Assembly (NCBI RefSeq): GCF_000014005.1
Contig: NC_008009.1
Coordinates: 4,216,001-4,280,000, forward strand
Source: Candidatus Koribacter versatilis Ellin345
GTDB taxonomy: Bacteria; Acidobacteriota; Terriglobia; Terriglobales; Acidobacteriaceae
Direction of reading: 5' to 3'
Length of the DNA stretch: 64,000 nt
Shown here in pieces: positions 34,403-42,307 of the stretch. Under the pieces are notes generated by a model. That model was not told where the DNA came from. It searched no databases and worked only from the letters and a program-made list of their open reading frames with translations. The number at the start of each line of letters is the position of its first letter. Position 1 is the first letter of the stretch. The position numbers were made by a program, and so were the translations under genes.

Positions 34403-36904
34403 CTACGGGCTGACCTCCGCCTTTGCCGGCAACTGATACAGGAAATCGCCGACAATCAGTACATGTCCATCCGGAAGGATCGAAGCACTATGCTCGTTGC
34501 GCGCGTTGTGCAGCGATCCGTACGCGGAGAACGAATTCGCTACCGGGTCGTACACTTCTGCCGCCGTCGGATACTCGTAGTTCGATACGTCGGTCTCGCC
34601 GCCAACAATCAGCACGCGCCCATTCGATAGCAGAGTCGAAGTATGGGACCACCGCGGATAGACCATGCCTCCCGGCACCGCTGTGAAGGTCTGTGTCGAA
34701 GGATCGTAGAGCATGGCGCTGTCCGACACGCCGATGTTGTAGCCGCCGGTGATCAGCACCTTGCCGTTATTGAGCAGCGTCGCGGCATGCTGTACACGCC
34801 CTTCCGGCATGCTGCCCGTAGTCAGCGTGAAGTGTTCCGCCACCGGATCGTAAATTTCCGCCGCCGCCACCGAAGTAAAGCCAGGAGTGGAAGTTCCCGT
34901 CGAACCGCCGACGAGAAGATAGGTTCCATCCTGCAGCTTGGTTGCCGTAAACCACGAGCGCGCGATATTCAGCACCGGCCCAGCGGAGAACGTCTTCGCT
35001 GCCGGATCGTACCAATCCGTTGTATTGGTCGTGCCGAGATTGTTGTCGTAATTCAACGTGCCCTGCCGCCCCGACATCACGAACACCTTGCCCGAGTGCG
35101 GCCCGGCGGTGAGCATCACTGCCTGGTGTCCCGCGCGCGCGGCGCCCATGTTGTTCGTGGTGCCGGCGAATGTTCCAGCCGTGAGGTCGAGAACTTCGGC
35201 CGTGTTCCACGCCGACTCCCAGTCCTGTTCGCCACCCGCGATCAGCACATGGGTCGCATCGAGTACCGTCACCGTCGGTTGCTGGCGCGACGAACCCAGG
35301 CTGCCGGTCAGCGCGGTGAAAGTGCCTGTCGTCGGTGAGTAGGTCTCCGCCGAATTGTTCGCCGATCCATCAGAAGGATTGCTCCCGCCCACAATCAGCA
35401 CACGTCCGTCGTTGAGCACCGCGGCCCCATGCCGATTGCGCAAGGAGAGCGGTGCACCCGTCGTTGCGGTGAATGAAGGTATTGCAGGAGCCGCGGTTAC
35501 CGGTACCGCTAGCGTCGCGCTCTTCGTTGTGTCTGCGTTGCTGGTGGCCACGATGTGGTATGTGCCCGGAGTTGTCGGCGGCACGTAAACCTTCGCATAC
35601 GTCGCGCCGGTGATCGTTCCTCCGGAAGGTCCTTCCAGCACCGACCACGTAACTGTCGGATCAATGCCGCTCGGCGTTACGGATGAATCGATGAACAGCG
35701 CATTCCCGCTGGTCAGCGTTCCGGGAGCATTCAGAGATGGCGGATAGATCGCCACGGAGATCGAAGATCCCACCGAGATCGTCGAGGTGAACGTGTCCGA
35801 TGTAGAAGTATTGGTCGCTACCAGGTGGTACGTTCCAGTTGTACTGCCCGCCGTGTAGAGACCAGTCGAGCTGACCGTGCCCGCCACGCCGCCTTCTTGC
35901 AGACTCCAATTCACCGTGCTGATCTGCGTGCCGTCTTGATAGGCATTGAACTGCTGCGCCGTACTCGGCGCGACCAGGATCGAGTCCGGCGATACCTGGA
36001 ACCCTGCCGGCGGCGTTACCGTCACGGTTGCCGTTTGCGCCTTCAGCGGATCCACTGCCGGCGTCGCGATCACGTGATAGGTTCCGACGAAGCTCGGCGC
36101 GAGATACGACGCTGTCGAAGGCCCCGTCTGCGTAATGGTTCCACCCGACGTTCCTTCCTGGATGGACCACGTCACTTGCTGGTTCGCGTTTCCAGTAACA
36201 GTCGAAGTGAAATTGATTGGGGTGCGTGGCCCAACCGACGACGTCGGCGGATTCACGCCCACGGTAATCAGCGGGTTCGTGTAGGTGTAGTCAGCGTACT
36301 GCCACGCGGCATCAATGTACGACCACAAGCGTGCGTAGATGGTGCCACCGTTCGCGGGCAACGTGTTTACGGTCGTGGTATGTGCGTAGGTATTGATGAA
36401 ATAAATGTCGTGCGCGCCGCGCGTGGTTCCCAGATACAAGCTATTCATCGTCACGCCGGTACCGGCGTTCCAGTTGAACGTGGCGCTGTTTCCTGCCAGC
36501 GTGCTACCCGACGTCGGCGTTAGCATCGATGACTTCACCGGCGTGCCCATCGCGACATAGGTCGCGGTACTGCGGTAGTACGTGCCTCCGATGAGCGAGA
36601 ACATCGTCACATAAATCTCGCGTCCGTCAGTCGGAAGACTGTTCACCGTCGCCGAAGTCGCAAGGTGCGCGTTCACAAACGCGATGTCCACCGCGCCAGG
36701 CTTCGAACCGAAGTAGATTGAATACTGGGTTGCGCCGGGTGTCGAAGCCGTCCACTGGAACAGCACCGACGAACTCGACAGCGTTGTGCCGCTCGCCGGA
36801 CTGGTGATCGCGGCCGGAGTCGGAATCACGGCGTTCGCGAACGCGCTAAGAGAGCACAAAATGGCTAAAACGACGAAACAGCGCCAACTGGAGAGCCTGA
36901 TCAA
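34403..36904 (-). CDS. Large secreted Kelch-repeat protein with Ig/Fn3-like modules
   Basis: 833 residues from a TTG start at 36904, chosen because GAGGAGG lies five bases upstream and a signal peptide follows directly (SSWRCFVVLAILCSLSAFANA). First come two copies of the 90-residue module also present at 17398 (SPASGTTL, DIAFVN, SLPTDGREIYVT; the second ends LWSYIDAAWQYADYTY). Three Ig-like domains (GTYHVIATP, GTYHLVATN, GTYHIVATS) follow. Six Kelch repeats (HGAAVLNDGRVLIVGG, HTSTLLSNGRVLIVGG) close the protein. It is exported; its ligand is unknown. Confidence 0.87.
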   Translation of the reverse strand: MIRLSSWRCFVVLAILCSLSAFANAVIPTPAAITSPASGTTLSSSSVLFQWTASTPGATQYSIYFGSKPGAVDIAFVNAHLATSATVNSLPTDGREIYVTMFSLIGGTYYRSTATYVAMGTPVKSSMLTPTSGSTLAGNSATFNWNAGTGVTMNSLYLGTTRGAHDIYFINTYAHTTTVNTLPANGGTIYARLWSYIDAAWQYADYTYTNPLITVGVNPPTSSVGPRTPINFTSTVTGNANQQVTWSIQEGTSGGTITQTGPSTASYLAPSFVGTYHVIATPAVDPLKAQTATVTVTPPAGFQVSPDSILVAPSTAQQFNAYQDGTQISTVNWSLQEGGVAGTVSSTGLYTAGSTTGTYHLVATNTSTSDTFTSTISVGSSISVAIYPPSLNAPGTLTSGNALFIDSSVTPSGIDPTVTWSVLEGPSGGTITGATYAKVYVPPTTPGTYHIVATSNADTTKSATLAVPVTAAPAIPSFTATTGAPLSLRNRHGAAVLNDGRVLIVGGSNPSDGSANNSAETYSPTTGTFTALTGSLGSSRQQPTVTVLDATHVLIAGGEQDWESAWNTAEVLDLTAGTFAGTTNNMGAARAGHQAVMLTAGPHSGKVFVMSGRQGTLNYDNNLGTTNTTDWYDPAAKTFSAGPVLNIARSWFTATKLQDGTYLLVGGSTGTSTPGFTSVAAAEIYDPVAEHFTLTTGSMPEGRVQHAATLLNNGKVLITGGYNIGVSDSAMLYDPSTQTFTAVPGGMVYPRWSHTSTLLSNGRVLIVGGETDVSNYEYPTAAEVYDPVANSFSAYGSLHNARNEHSASILPDGHVLIVGDFLYQLPAKAEVSP

Positions 36905-37102
36905 ACCTGCCTCCTCAAAAGGAACAAATAGGTAATCGGCCCAGACACACTTCTTCCCTGCACTTCCACATCTAGTTAGGCGTAATTGCAACAAGGGATT
37001 TGTCGCAAAACGAACAAATTCATGGAACCGCGGGGAATTTTCTACGTGGGGAGGAAGCATTGTCGCCGAGTTTAGGACTGGGCGCAAGCACGCTTACAAC
37101 AA

Positions 37103-37126
37103 AGCCCGCCTTTATTTAGGCGGGCT
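37103..37126 (-). terminator. Terminator of the ammonium channel gene
   Basis: AGCCCGCC (37103-37110), an 8-base AT loop, GGCGGGCT (37119-37126). On the minus strand it is followed by TTGTTG, about 25 bases after the stop. Confidence 0.8.
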
Positions 37127-37150
37127 GTATCGTTCACCGATTCATAAAAC

Positions 37151-38323
37151 TCAATCCGCTCCCGCGAACTCTTCCCGATCTTCGTAAGAGATCTTCTTCT
37201 CGCCGATCGTCCTAAGCAGGTAGCCGGAGAACAATCCCACCGACAGCGCCAGGACCACCGTCGTCGCGATGCCGGCAAGTTGTGCCTTGGCGATCCCGGG
37301 AATCACGACGATCGCGATCAGTCCGCCCATCAATCCCGGCATCCCGTGCAGGTTGTGTACGCCGCAGGTATCCGTGAGTTTGATCTTCTCCAGCAACCAT
37401 GGCTGCACGTACACGTAGCCCAGCACGCAGATCGCGCCGGCAACCACGCCGATCGCAAATGCGCCATGCGCCGAAACCACATTGCACGTAGCGCCGATCG
37501 CCACGCCGCCCGCCAACGCGGCATTCGCCATGTCGGAGAACGAGGTTCGTCCGTTGTGCAAGAGGGCGCTCAGCACGTACGTTGCAAGGGTCGCACCGCA
37601 CAACGCCAGAATTGTATTAATCACCGTCTGTGGCATTTGTTCGGACGGAACCACCGCACTGCAGAAGCTCGGCCAGAAGATCCACAACACCATGGACCCG
37701 ATCATAGACAAACGGTCCGAGGTCGCGTCGCTCTCGATGGGCTGTCCGGCATGGCTCACATGCTCAGTGCGCATCAAAGCAATCGAAGCGCCAAGCCCGA
37801 AATACGCGCCGAAGGCATGGATAACGATCGAGCCAGCGCTGTCAACAAAACCCTTGGTGATCCCGAGGCCGCCGTCGAGTACCAGCCATTCGTTAATCAT
37901 GTAGGCCGGCACCAGCACCGCGACCAGCGCGGCATACTGATACAGCCGCATCCGACCGAGCACCGCTCCCATCGCGATTAACGCCGAGGCACACGCGAAC
38001 TCTGCCAGCAGCAGCACGTGGATGCTGTTTGGCGCCATCGCCTCCGCCGAAATCGCACCCGTCAAGCGCAGCAATAAATAGAGCGGGATCCCCGCGCCCA
38101 CGACGAGGTACGTTCCGGTCGTCGCGCTATACCCGTACTTCTTCACAAACACCATGAGGAAGCCAAAGCCGACGAGCAACATGGCCAGGATATGAATCGA
38201 ATAGTTGTACTGCTCCACCTGCCGCAGGCTCGTCTCCACGTGGGATGTGCCTTGCGCCCAAGCGGGCAGGCCCAATAACCACCACGCGCAGGCCGAGCCT
38301 AAAACGCAAATCTTCTTTTGCAT
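37151..38323 (-). CDS. Rh-type ammonium channel (Amt/Rh family)
   Basis: 390 residues, with a signal-like N-terminus (ICVLGSACAWWLLGLPAWAQ) and about eleven helices. SAGSIVIHAFGAYFGLGASIAL carries the first pore histidine (IHAFGAYFG), and VHNLHGMPGLMGGL follows the second pore region. MVLWIFWPSFCSA and the HAFGAYFGL wording are those of Rhesus-type (Rh50) proteins rather than classical AmtB. It conducts ammonia/ammonium across the inner membrane. No glnK/PII gene follows, as is usual for Rh-type genes. Confidence 0.88.
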   Translation of the reverse strand: MQKKICVLGSACAWWLLGLPAWAQGTSHVETSLRQVEQYNYSIHILAMLLVGFGFLMVFVKKYGYSATTGTYLVVGAGIPLYLLLRLTGAISAEAMAPNSIHVLLLAEFACASALIAMGAVLGRMRLYQYAALVAVLVPAYMINEWLVLDGGLGITKGFVDSAGSIVIHAFGAYFGLGASIALMRTEHVSHAGQPIESDATSDRLSMIGSMVLWIFWPSFCSAVVPSEQMPQTVINTILALCGATLATYVLSALLHNGRTSFSDMANAALAGGVAIGATCNVVSAHGAFAIGVVAGAICVLGYVYVQPWLLEKIKLTDTCGVHNLHGMPGLMGGLIAIVVIPGIAKAQLAGIATTVVLALSVGLFSGYLLRTIGEKKISYEDREEFAGAD

Positions 38324-38574
38324 CTCGTTCTCCTCAAATTTTCATGGAAGCGAAAGCTACTGCGGGATCGCGCAGCTAGCCGTAACGCAGTACGGAGCGG
38401 TGCAGCGCGCGATGGAAAATGAAGGCTGGCACGAATGCCTCTCGGCCCGACATGTGTCCATCGAGCCGTTCAGTAGCTTGTGCCGAACCGCGTTTCTCCG
38501 CAGTGATGTAAGACACGCGCTGCTGTGACGAGGGTTTCGGGGGGCGGTCGACGCTGCGCGCCGGCTCTAGACTG

Positions 38575-39039
38575 TCATCGCTCGTTGAAATTCGAGGCGT
38601 GGATGTGGACGATTCTCCATTCTCCGGCCTGGCGCTGCCATACCATCGTCCGTCGGCCGAACACTTCACCATCATCGAGATGGAATGTAACCAGCGCTAC
38701 ATCCTTGTCGAGATACTGGATGCGCAGGTCCTTCGGCTGTAACTGCATATACGGCGGCGCGCTCTTCCGGGAGTTTTTGCGGATGCGCTCGAAGACGCCT
38801 AGCCATGCTTGCTCAAACGACTCGCGGCTGTCGGTGCGTTTCAGGTTGGGCGCAGCGGGGTGGAACACTGTGGCATCGTCGGCGAAGAATGGGCGGAACC
38901 TCTGCCAATCGAGATCGTCAAAGGAGCTAACGAATGCGGTCAGCCGCTGATCGAGCGCCGCGGGCGTCGGAGCCTTGGTGTTCGTTTGAGCCACACAGTT
39001 GCTGAACAGCAGCAGGAGTACGAGTGCAATCCGGATCAT
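38575..39039 (-). CDS. Secreted NTF2-like (DUF4440/SnoaL-type) protein
   Basis: 154 residues from ATG 39039, beginning with a signal peptide (MIRIALVLLLLFSNCVAQ). The mature part is an NTF2-like cone: LDQRLTAFVSSFDDLDWQRFRPFFADDATVFHP, then VALVTFHLDDGEVFGRRTMVWQRQAGEWRIVHIHAS. These are ketosteroid-isomerase-like or ligand-binding folds. No catalytic assignment is possible. The 250 bases on its far side (38324-38574) are the leader of the ammonium channel gene, without a clear riboswitch. Confidence 0.82.
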   Translation of the reverse strand: MIRIALVLLLLFSNCVAQTNTKAPTPAALDQRLTAFVSSFDDLDWQRFRPFFADDATVFHPAAPNLKRTDSRESFEQAWLGVFERIRKNSRKSAPPYMQLQPKDLRIQYLDKDVALVTFHLDDGEVFGRRTMVWQRQAGEWRIVHIHASNFNER

Positions 39040-39136
39040 GCGTTCCTCGGTCGAATGGCTGATTATTTTACGATCTGTCGAGGACGGCTGGTCCATCACC
39101 TTGACGCTTTCCCTCCACCCGTCATAACTTCTCCAG

Positions 39137-39514
39137 ATGCCTTATCTCCTCAAAACCGAGCCCGGCACTTACTCCTTTGCCGACCTGCAGCGCGACAAGG
39201 AAACTACTTGGGATGGTGTGAGCAATCCGACGGCGGTGAAGCACCTGCGCGAAATGAAAAAGGGTGACGAACTCGTCATCTACCACACCGGCGACGAACG
39301 GACCGCCGTTGGCACGGCGACTGTCCTCTCTGTAGACGCAGCCGATCCGAAGAAGCCGCTAGTGAAGATCAAAGCGGGCAAAGCGATTGCGAACCCGAAG
39401 ACACTCGAAGTTGTGAAGGCTGATCGCCGTTTTACAGAATCACCACTGGTCCGGCAATCGCGCCTTTCGGTGGTGCCGCTGACTGCGGTGCAATTCGAAT
39501 TTCTCATCCATTGA
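39137..39514 (+). CDS. EVE-domain protein
   Basis: 125 residues. The N-terminal MPYLLKTEPGTYSFADLQRDKETTWDGVSNPTA and LREMKKGDELVIYHTGDER are diagnostic of EVE domains, a PUA-like fold that reads modified bases in nucleic acids. The C-terminus (SPLVRQSRLSVVPLT) is complete, though the protein is somewhat shorter than the usual 135-150 residues. It stands alone rather than fused to a restriction enzyme. Confidence 0.9.
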   Translation: MPYLLKTEPGTYSFADLQRDKETTWDGVSNPTAVKHLREMKKGDELVIYHTGDERTAVGTATVLSVDAADPKKPLVKIKAGKAIANPKTLEVVKADRRFTESPLVRQSRLSVVPLTAVQFEFLIH

Positions 39515-39518
39515 ACGA

Positions 39519-39548
39519 AATTGCCGGATGGTCTCCCACCCGGCAATT
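39519..39548. terminator. Hairpin terminator between the EVE and NHL-type genes
   Basis: AATTGCCGG (39519-39527) pairs with CCGGCAATT (39540-39548); GTCTTG follows. It serves the convergent genes ending at 39514 and 39581. Confidence 0.75.
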
Positions 39549-39580
39549 GTCTTGTTCGATAGAGACGCGCGGCTGACGGC

Positions 39581-41665
39581 TTAGTTGGACGTCGCCGCGG
39601 TTTTTACCGTGACCGTCTCACTCACCGTACCCGAGGCTGTGTACCGGTCGCCACTGTACGACACCGAGAGCGTGTGCGATCCCGCAGACAAACTGGTCTG
39701 CAACGCAGAAGCGCTTCCGCCGGCCAGTGCAACCGTCCCTCCGATCTGCTTACCGTCAACCTTGAAAGTCACCGTGCCGGTCGGAGCCGTGGAAGCATCC
39801 GACGTCACACTGACTTTCATGCCGACTTTTGCATTGGCCAGAAGCAAGCTGGCGCTCGTCGGCGCGGTGAACCGGATCGCCGGGGCCGTGGTCGCCGCGC
39901 CGCTGAGCGTCACGTTGTTGATGCCCAGTAACGTGTTGCTGAGCAGGTTGAAGTACGCCGAGCGTGAACCTGTTCCGGTCGGCTGGAAGATGAAGCCGAC
40001 CTGGCAACTCTGCCCCGCGGCGAGCACGCTGCCCGGTGTCAGCAAGCAGGTCGTGGTGTTGGGATCGACCGCGAAGTCGTTGGGATTCGTCCCCGTGAAC
40101 TTGGCGTTTGTGAGTTGCATCGCAGAGTTGCCGGTATTCGAAACCAGGACCGTCGAAGCAGCGCTCTTCACGCCGTTCTTCGTCGTCGGCAGCACCAGTT
40201 TGCCGAACGTGGTCACTCGACGCACAACTTGCGTTGTGCTGCTGGCCGCGTCCCCCGCAATGATGAACACCTGCCCCTCCGAATCAACGCCTACGCCAGT
40301 CGGGTTGGCCAACTCAGCGGTTGTCGCTCCGGCGGTATCGCCGATATACCCCGCAATGCCATTGCCGGCAATCGTGCGGATGATGCCGCTGGTGTAGTCA
40401 ATGCGGCGCACGCGATTGTTCGCCTTATCGGTGAAGTACAGGTTCCCGGCAGCATCGAAAGCAATCTGCCCGATCTTGTTGCCGATCTCAGCATTGGTGG
40501 CTTGGCCATTATCACCTGCGAAGCCGCACGTGTGTCCACCGGCGACCTTGATGAACGATACGAAATTGTTCTCCGCGTTGTACAACGACTGCTGCGCGAT
40601 TTCGCAGACGCTACCGTTTGCCCAGAGCGAGTAAAGATTGTCGCTGGAATCCACGGCCATCGTCGCCGACGGGCTTTGCTGGTACGGAAATGGATCGTAG
40701 AGGAAGATCAGGTTCGCGGGTATGGGCTGAACCGTGGAAAAAGCCGCGCCTTGATGGCTGTCAACGAAAAACAGGTGATTGTACGGATCGATGGACATTG
40801 CGCCCGGAGTCCCCAGCGCCTCGGAACTGAGAGTGCATGGAGTCGAAGCGGGACAAGCGATGGTGCCCGTCCCGCTGACTTGAACGACCGGGCCGTAGTC
40901 GTAGATCTCGTACATCTTGCCGGTGGACGGCACATCGTAGTAAATCTGCCCGAAGGTATCCTGTGCGACTCCGTACACGCCGGTATAACCGGTGGCGAGA
41001 GCTTTCGACGTTCCAGTCGAATCGATCGAGAGGACCTTCCCATTGCCAGTGTCCGCAATCAGCAGCGTATCGCCGGCCAGTGCAAGATTCTGGGCGCCGT
41101 TCAGCAGGCCGACGCCCGCCGAAACTGTCGCCGGAACCGTCGTGATGATCGACGGTACGAAGCTGATCACCGGCGCGTAGCCGTAACCGCCAATTCCAAA
41201 GCCCATCGGCAGCACGCTTGCACTATGGCTCACCTGCAATTTCCCTGCTCGGTGGCCGGGGCCCTGCGGCACAAACCGCACCATCAGGATGCAATCGGTG
41301 CCTGCGCTATAAGTTCGTCCTTCCCCGCAGGTGCTGTCGCTTTCCACCTTGAAATCGGCGGACGAAGTGATCTTCGTGATGGTTGCAGTTTGCGCGAACT
41401 GCACGGTGAACCGCTGCGGACCGGTGACTTCGCCCAACTTGGCCGCGCCAAACTCGTAAAAGTTTTCGGGAGCTTGGGCAAGAATCGCCTTCTCGCTGGC
41501 GGGCAACTCGGACAACATAGTCGCGGACGTTGCCGGCTTCGTGATTGTGACCGCAGAAGGTTTGGTTTGTGCAAATGCACTCATGGAAGCAAGCCATGCC
41601 GCAAAACCGGCAAATAGCAGGCACTTCCACGGCAGCAGGGAGTTTTGACGCGTCGGGACGAACAT
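39581..41665 (-). CDS. Secreted NHL-repeat protein with Ig-like and choice-of-anchor-type domains
   Basis: 694 residues from ATG 41665 (GGAG upstream), with signal peptide WKCLLFAGFAAWLASMSAFAQ. An N-terminal beta domain with a possible disulphide (STCGEGRTYSAGTDCILMVRF) resembles the choice-of-anchor group. NHL-like propeller units follow (AGDTLLIADTGNGKVLSID, GNLYFTDKANNRVRRIDYTSGIIRTIAGNGIAGYIGD). A second anchor-like domain and an Ig_3-type domain (GTVTFKVDGKQIGG, AGSHTLSVSYSGD) end the protein. It is exported; the function is unknown. Confidence 0.85.
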   Translation of the reverse strand: MFVPTRQNSLLPWKCLLFAGFAAWLASMSAFAQTKPSAVTITKPATSATMLSELPASEKAILAQAPENFYEFGAAKLGEVTGPQRFTVQFAQTATITKITSSADFKVESDSTCGEGRTYSAGTDCILMVRFVPQGPGHRAGKLQVSHSASVLPMGFGIGGYGYAPVISFVPSIITTVPATVSAGVGLLNGAQNLALAGDTLLIADTGNGKVLSIDSTGTSKALATGYTGVYGVAQDTFGQIYYDVPSTGKMYEIYDYGPVVQVSGTGTIACPASTPCTLSSEALGTPGAMSIDPYNHLFFVDSHQGAAFSTVQPIPANLIFLYDPFPYQQSPSATMAVDSSDNLYSLWANGSVCEIAQQSLYNAENNFVSFIKVAGGHTCGFAGDNGQATNAEIGNKIGQIAFDAAGNLYFTDKANNRVRRIDYTSGIIRTIAGNGIAGYIGDTAGATTAELANPTGVGVDSEGQVFIIAGDAASSTTQVVRRVTTFGKLVLPTTKNGVKSAASTVLVSNTGNSAMQLTNAKFTGTNPNDFAVDPNTTTCLLTPGSVLAAGQSCQVGFIFQPTGTGSRSAYFNLLSNTLLGINNVTLSGAATTAPAIRFTAPTSASLLLANAKVGMKVSVTSDASTAPTGTVTFKVDGKQIGGTVALAGGSASALQTSLSAGSHTLSVSYSGDRYTASGTVSETVTVKTAATSN

Positions 41666-42028
41666 CGGAGTCTCCTCAATCGATTCGAATTGTGGGGAAC
41701 ACAAGGGGTCAAACGAATAGGCACAACCGGCGCGAAGTGGGGGGGCACCGGCAGAAAGTGCCTGATTCTCCCTCTGTTCGGGTTTTCTTGTCAATCAACT
41801 AAAGGGCAGAAATTACCTTAGAAGAGCGCTGCCGGCGTTGGTTCTTAGCACTTTACGATCGCTCCCCACTCCTCCGGATCGCGATCGGTCGCGCGGCGGG
41901 AGTATAGCCAGTGGTGGCCGTCGACGTCCAAGGCGCGGAAAAATTCTGGTCTTGCCCGGGACTCTCACAAACAACCGTGACCGCCATCACAGACTCTCCT
42001 TGCGATCCATTGCTAGAGTGCTAAATGA
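41666..42028. other. Intergenic region upstream of the NHL-type gene
   Basis: About 360 bases holding the leader and promoter of the gene at 39581. No coding frame is evident. GAGTGCTAA at 42015-42023 looks like one half of a CIRCE site but has no partner. Confidence 0.4.
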
Positions 42029-42280
42029 GGCTCAGTAGGCCCAGGCGACAAGCCCAGGGCCCACTGAGCCGAAAGTGTCTCTGGCCTCAAATGAGGTCAC
42101 CGCCCGAAGGGGCGGCCGGAAGATCTTTGAAAATCGGGCGCAAGAGGCCCAAACCAAACCGCCGGAGGCGGGGGCAAGCTTGCGCACATAAAATACCGCG
42201 CAACGAGAGTTTGCGGACGACGGTCCGCAGTCGAAGCGGAGGCAGCAAGGCCTCTGTCTCCGCTTCAATCTCTCGTTCGA
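42029..42280. ncRNA. Heavily structured intergenic element, candidate non-coding RNA or composite repeat
   Basis: A chain of stems fills 250 bases without a coding frame. GGCTCAGT (42029-42036) pairs with ACTGAGCC (42063-42070), with GGCCC/GGGCC nested inside. CCGCCC-GAAG-GGGCGG spans 42100-42115, CCGCC-GGA-GGCGG 42159-42171, and the palindrome GCAAGCTTGC 42174-42183. AACGAGAG (42202-42209) pairs with CTCTCGTT (42270-42277) and encloses two further hairpins, TGCGGAC/GTCCGCA and GAAGCGGAG/CTCCGCTTC, forming a three-way junction. Strand and function are unknown. It could be a structured RNA in the 3' region of the histidine kinase mRNA or a mosaic of repeats. Confidence 0.45.
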
Positions 42281-42307
42281 ATCAGTATTGGCTGAATTGC
42301 AGTTCGA

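Noticed and set aside
38376-38675. A 99-codon minus-strand frame upstream of the ammonium channel gene
   Set aside because: It overlaps the NTF2-like gene out of frame and shows no recognisable domain; no riboswitch signature was found there either.
42015-42023. GAGTGCTAA resembling half of a CIRCE heat-shock operator
   Set aside because: The partner TTAGCACTC at nine bases' distance is missing; the nearest similar sequence is about 165 bases away and imperfect.
42265-42290. GTTCGAATC resembling a tRNA T-loop
   Set aside because: The flanking five bases do not pair to form a T-stem and no acceptor or anticodon arms are present.
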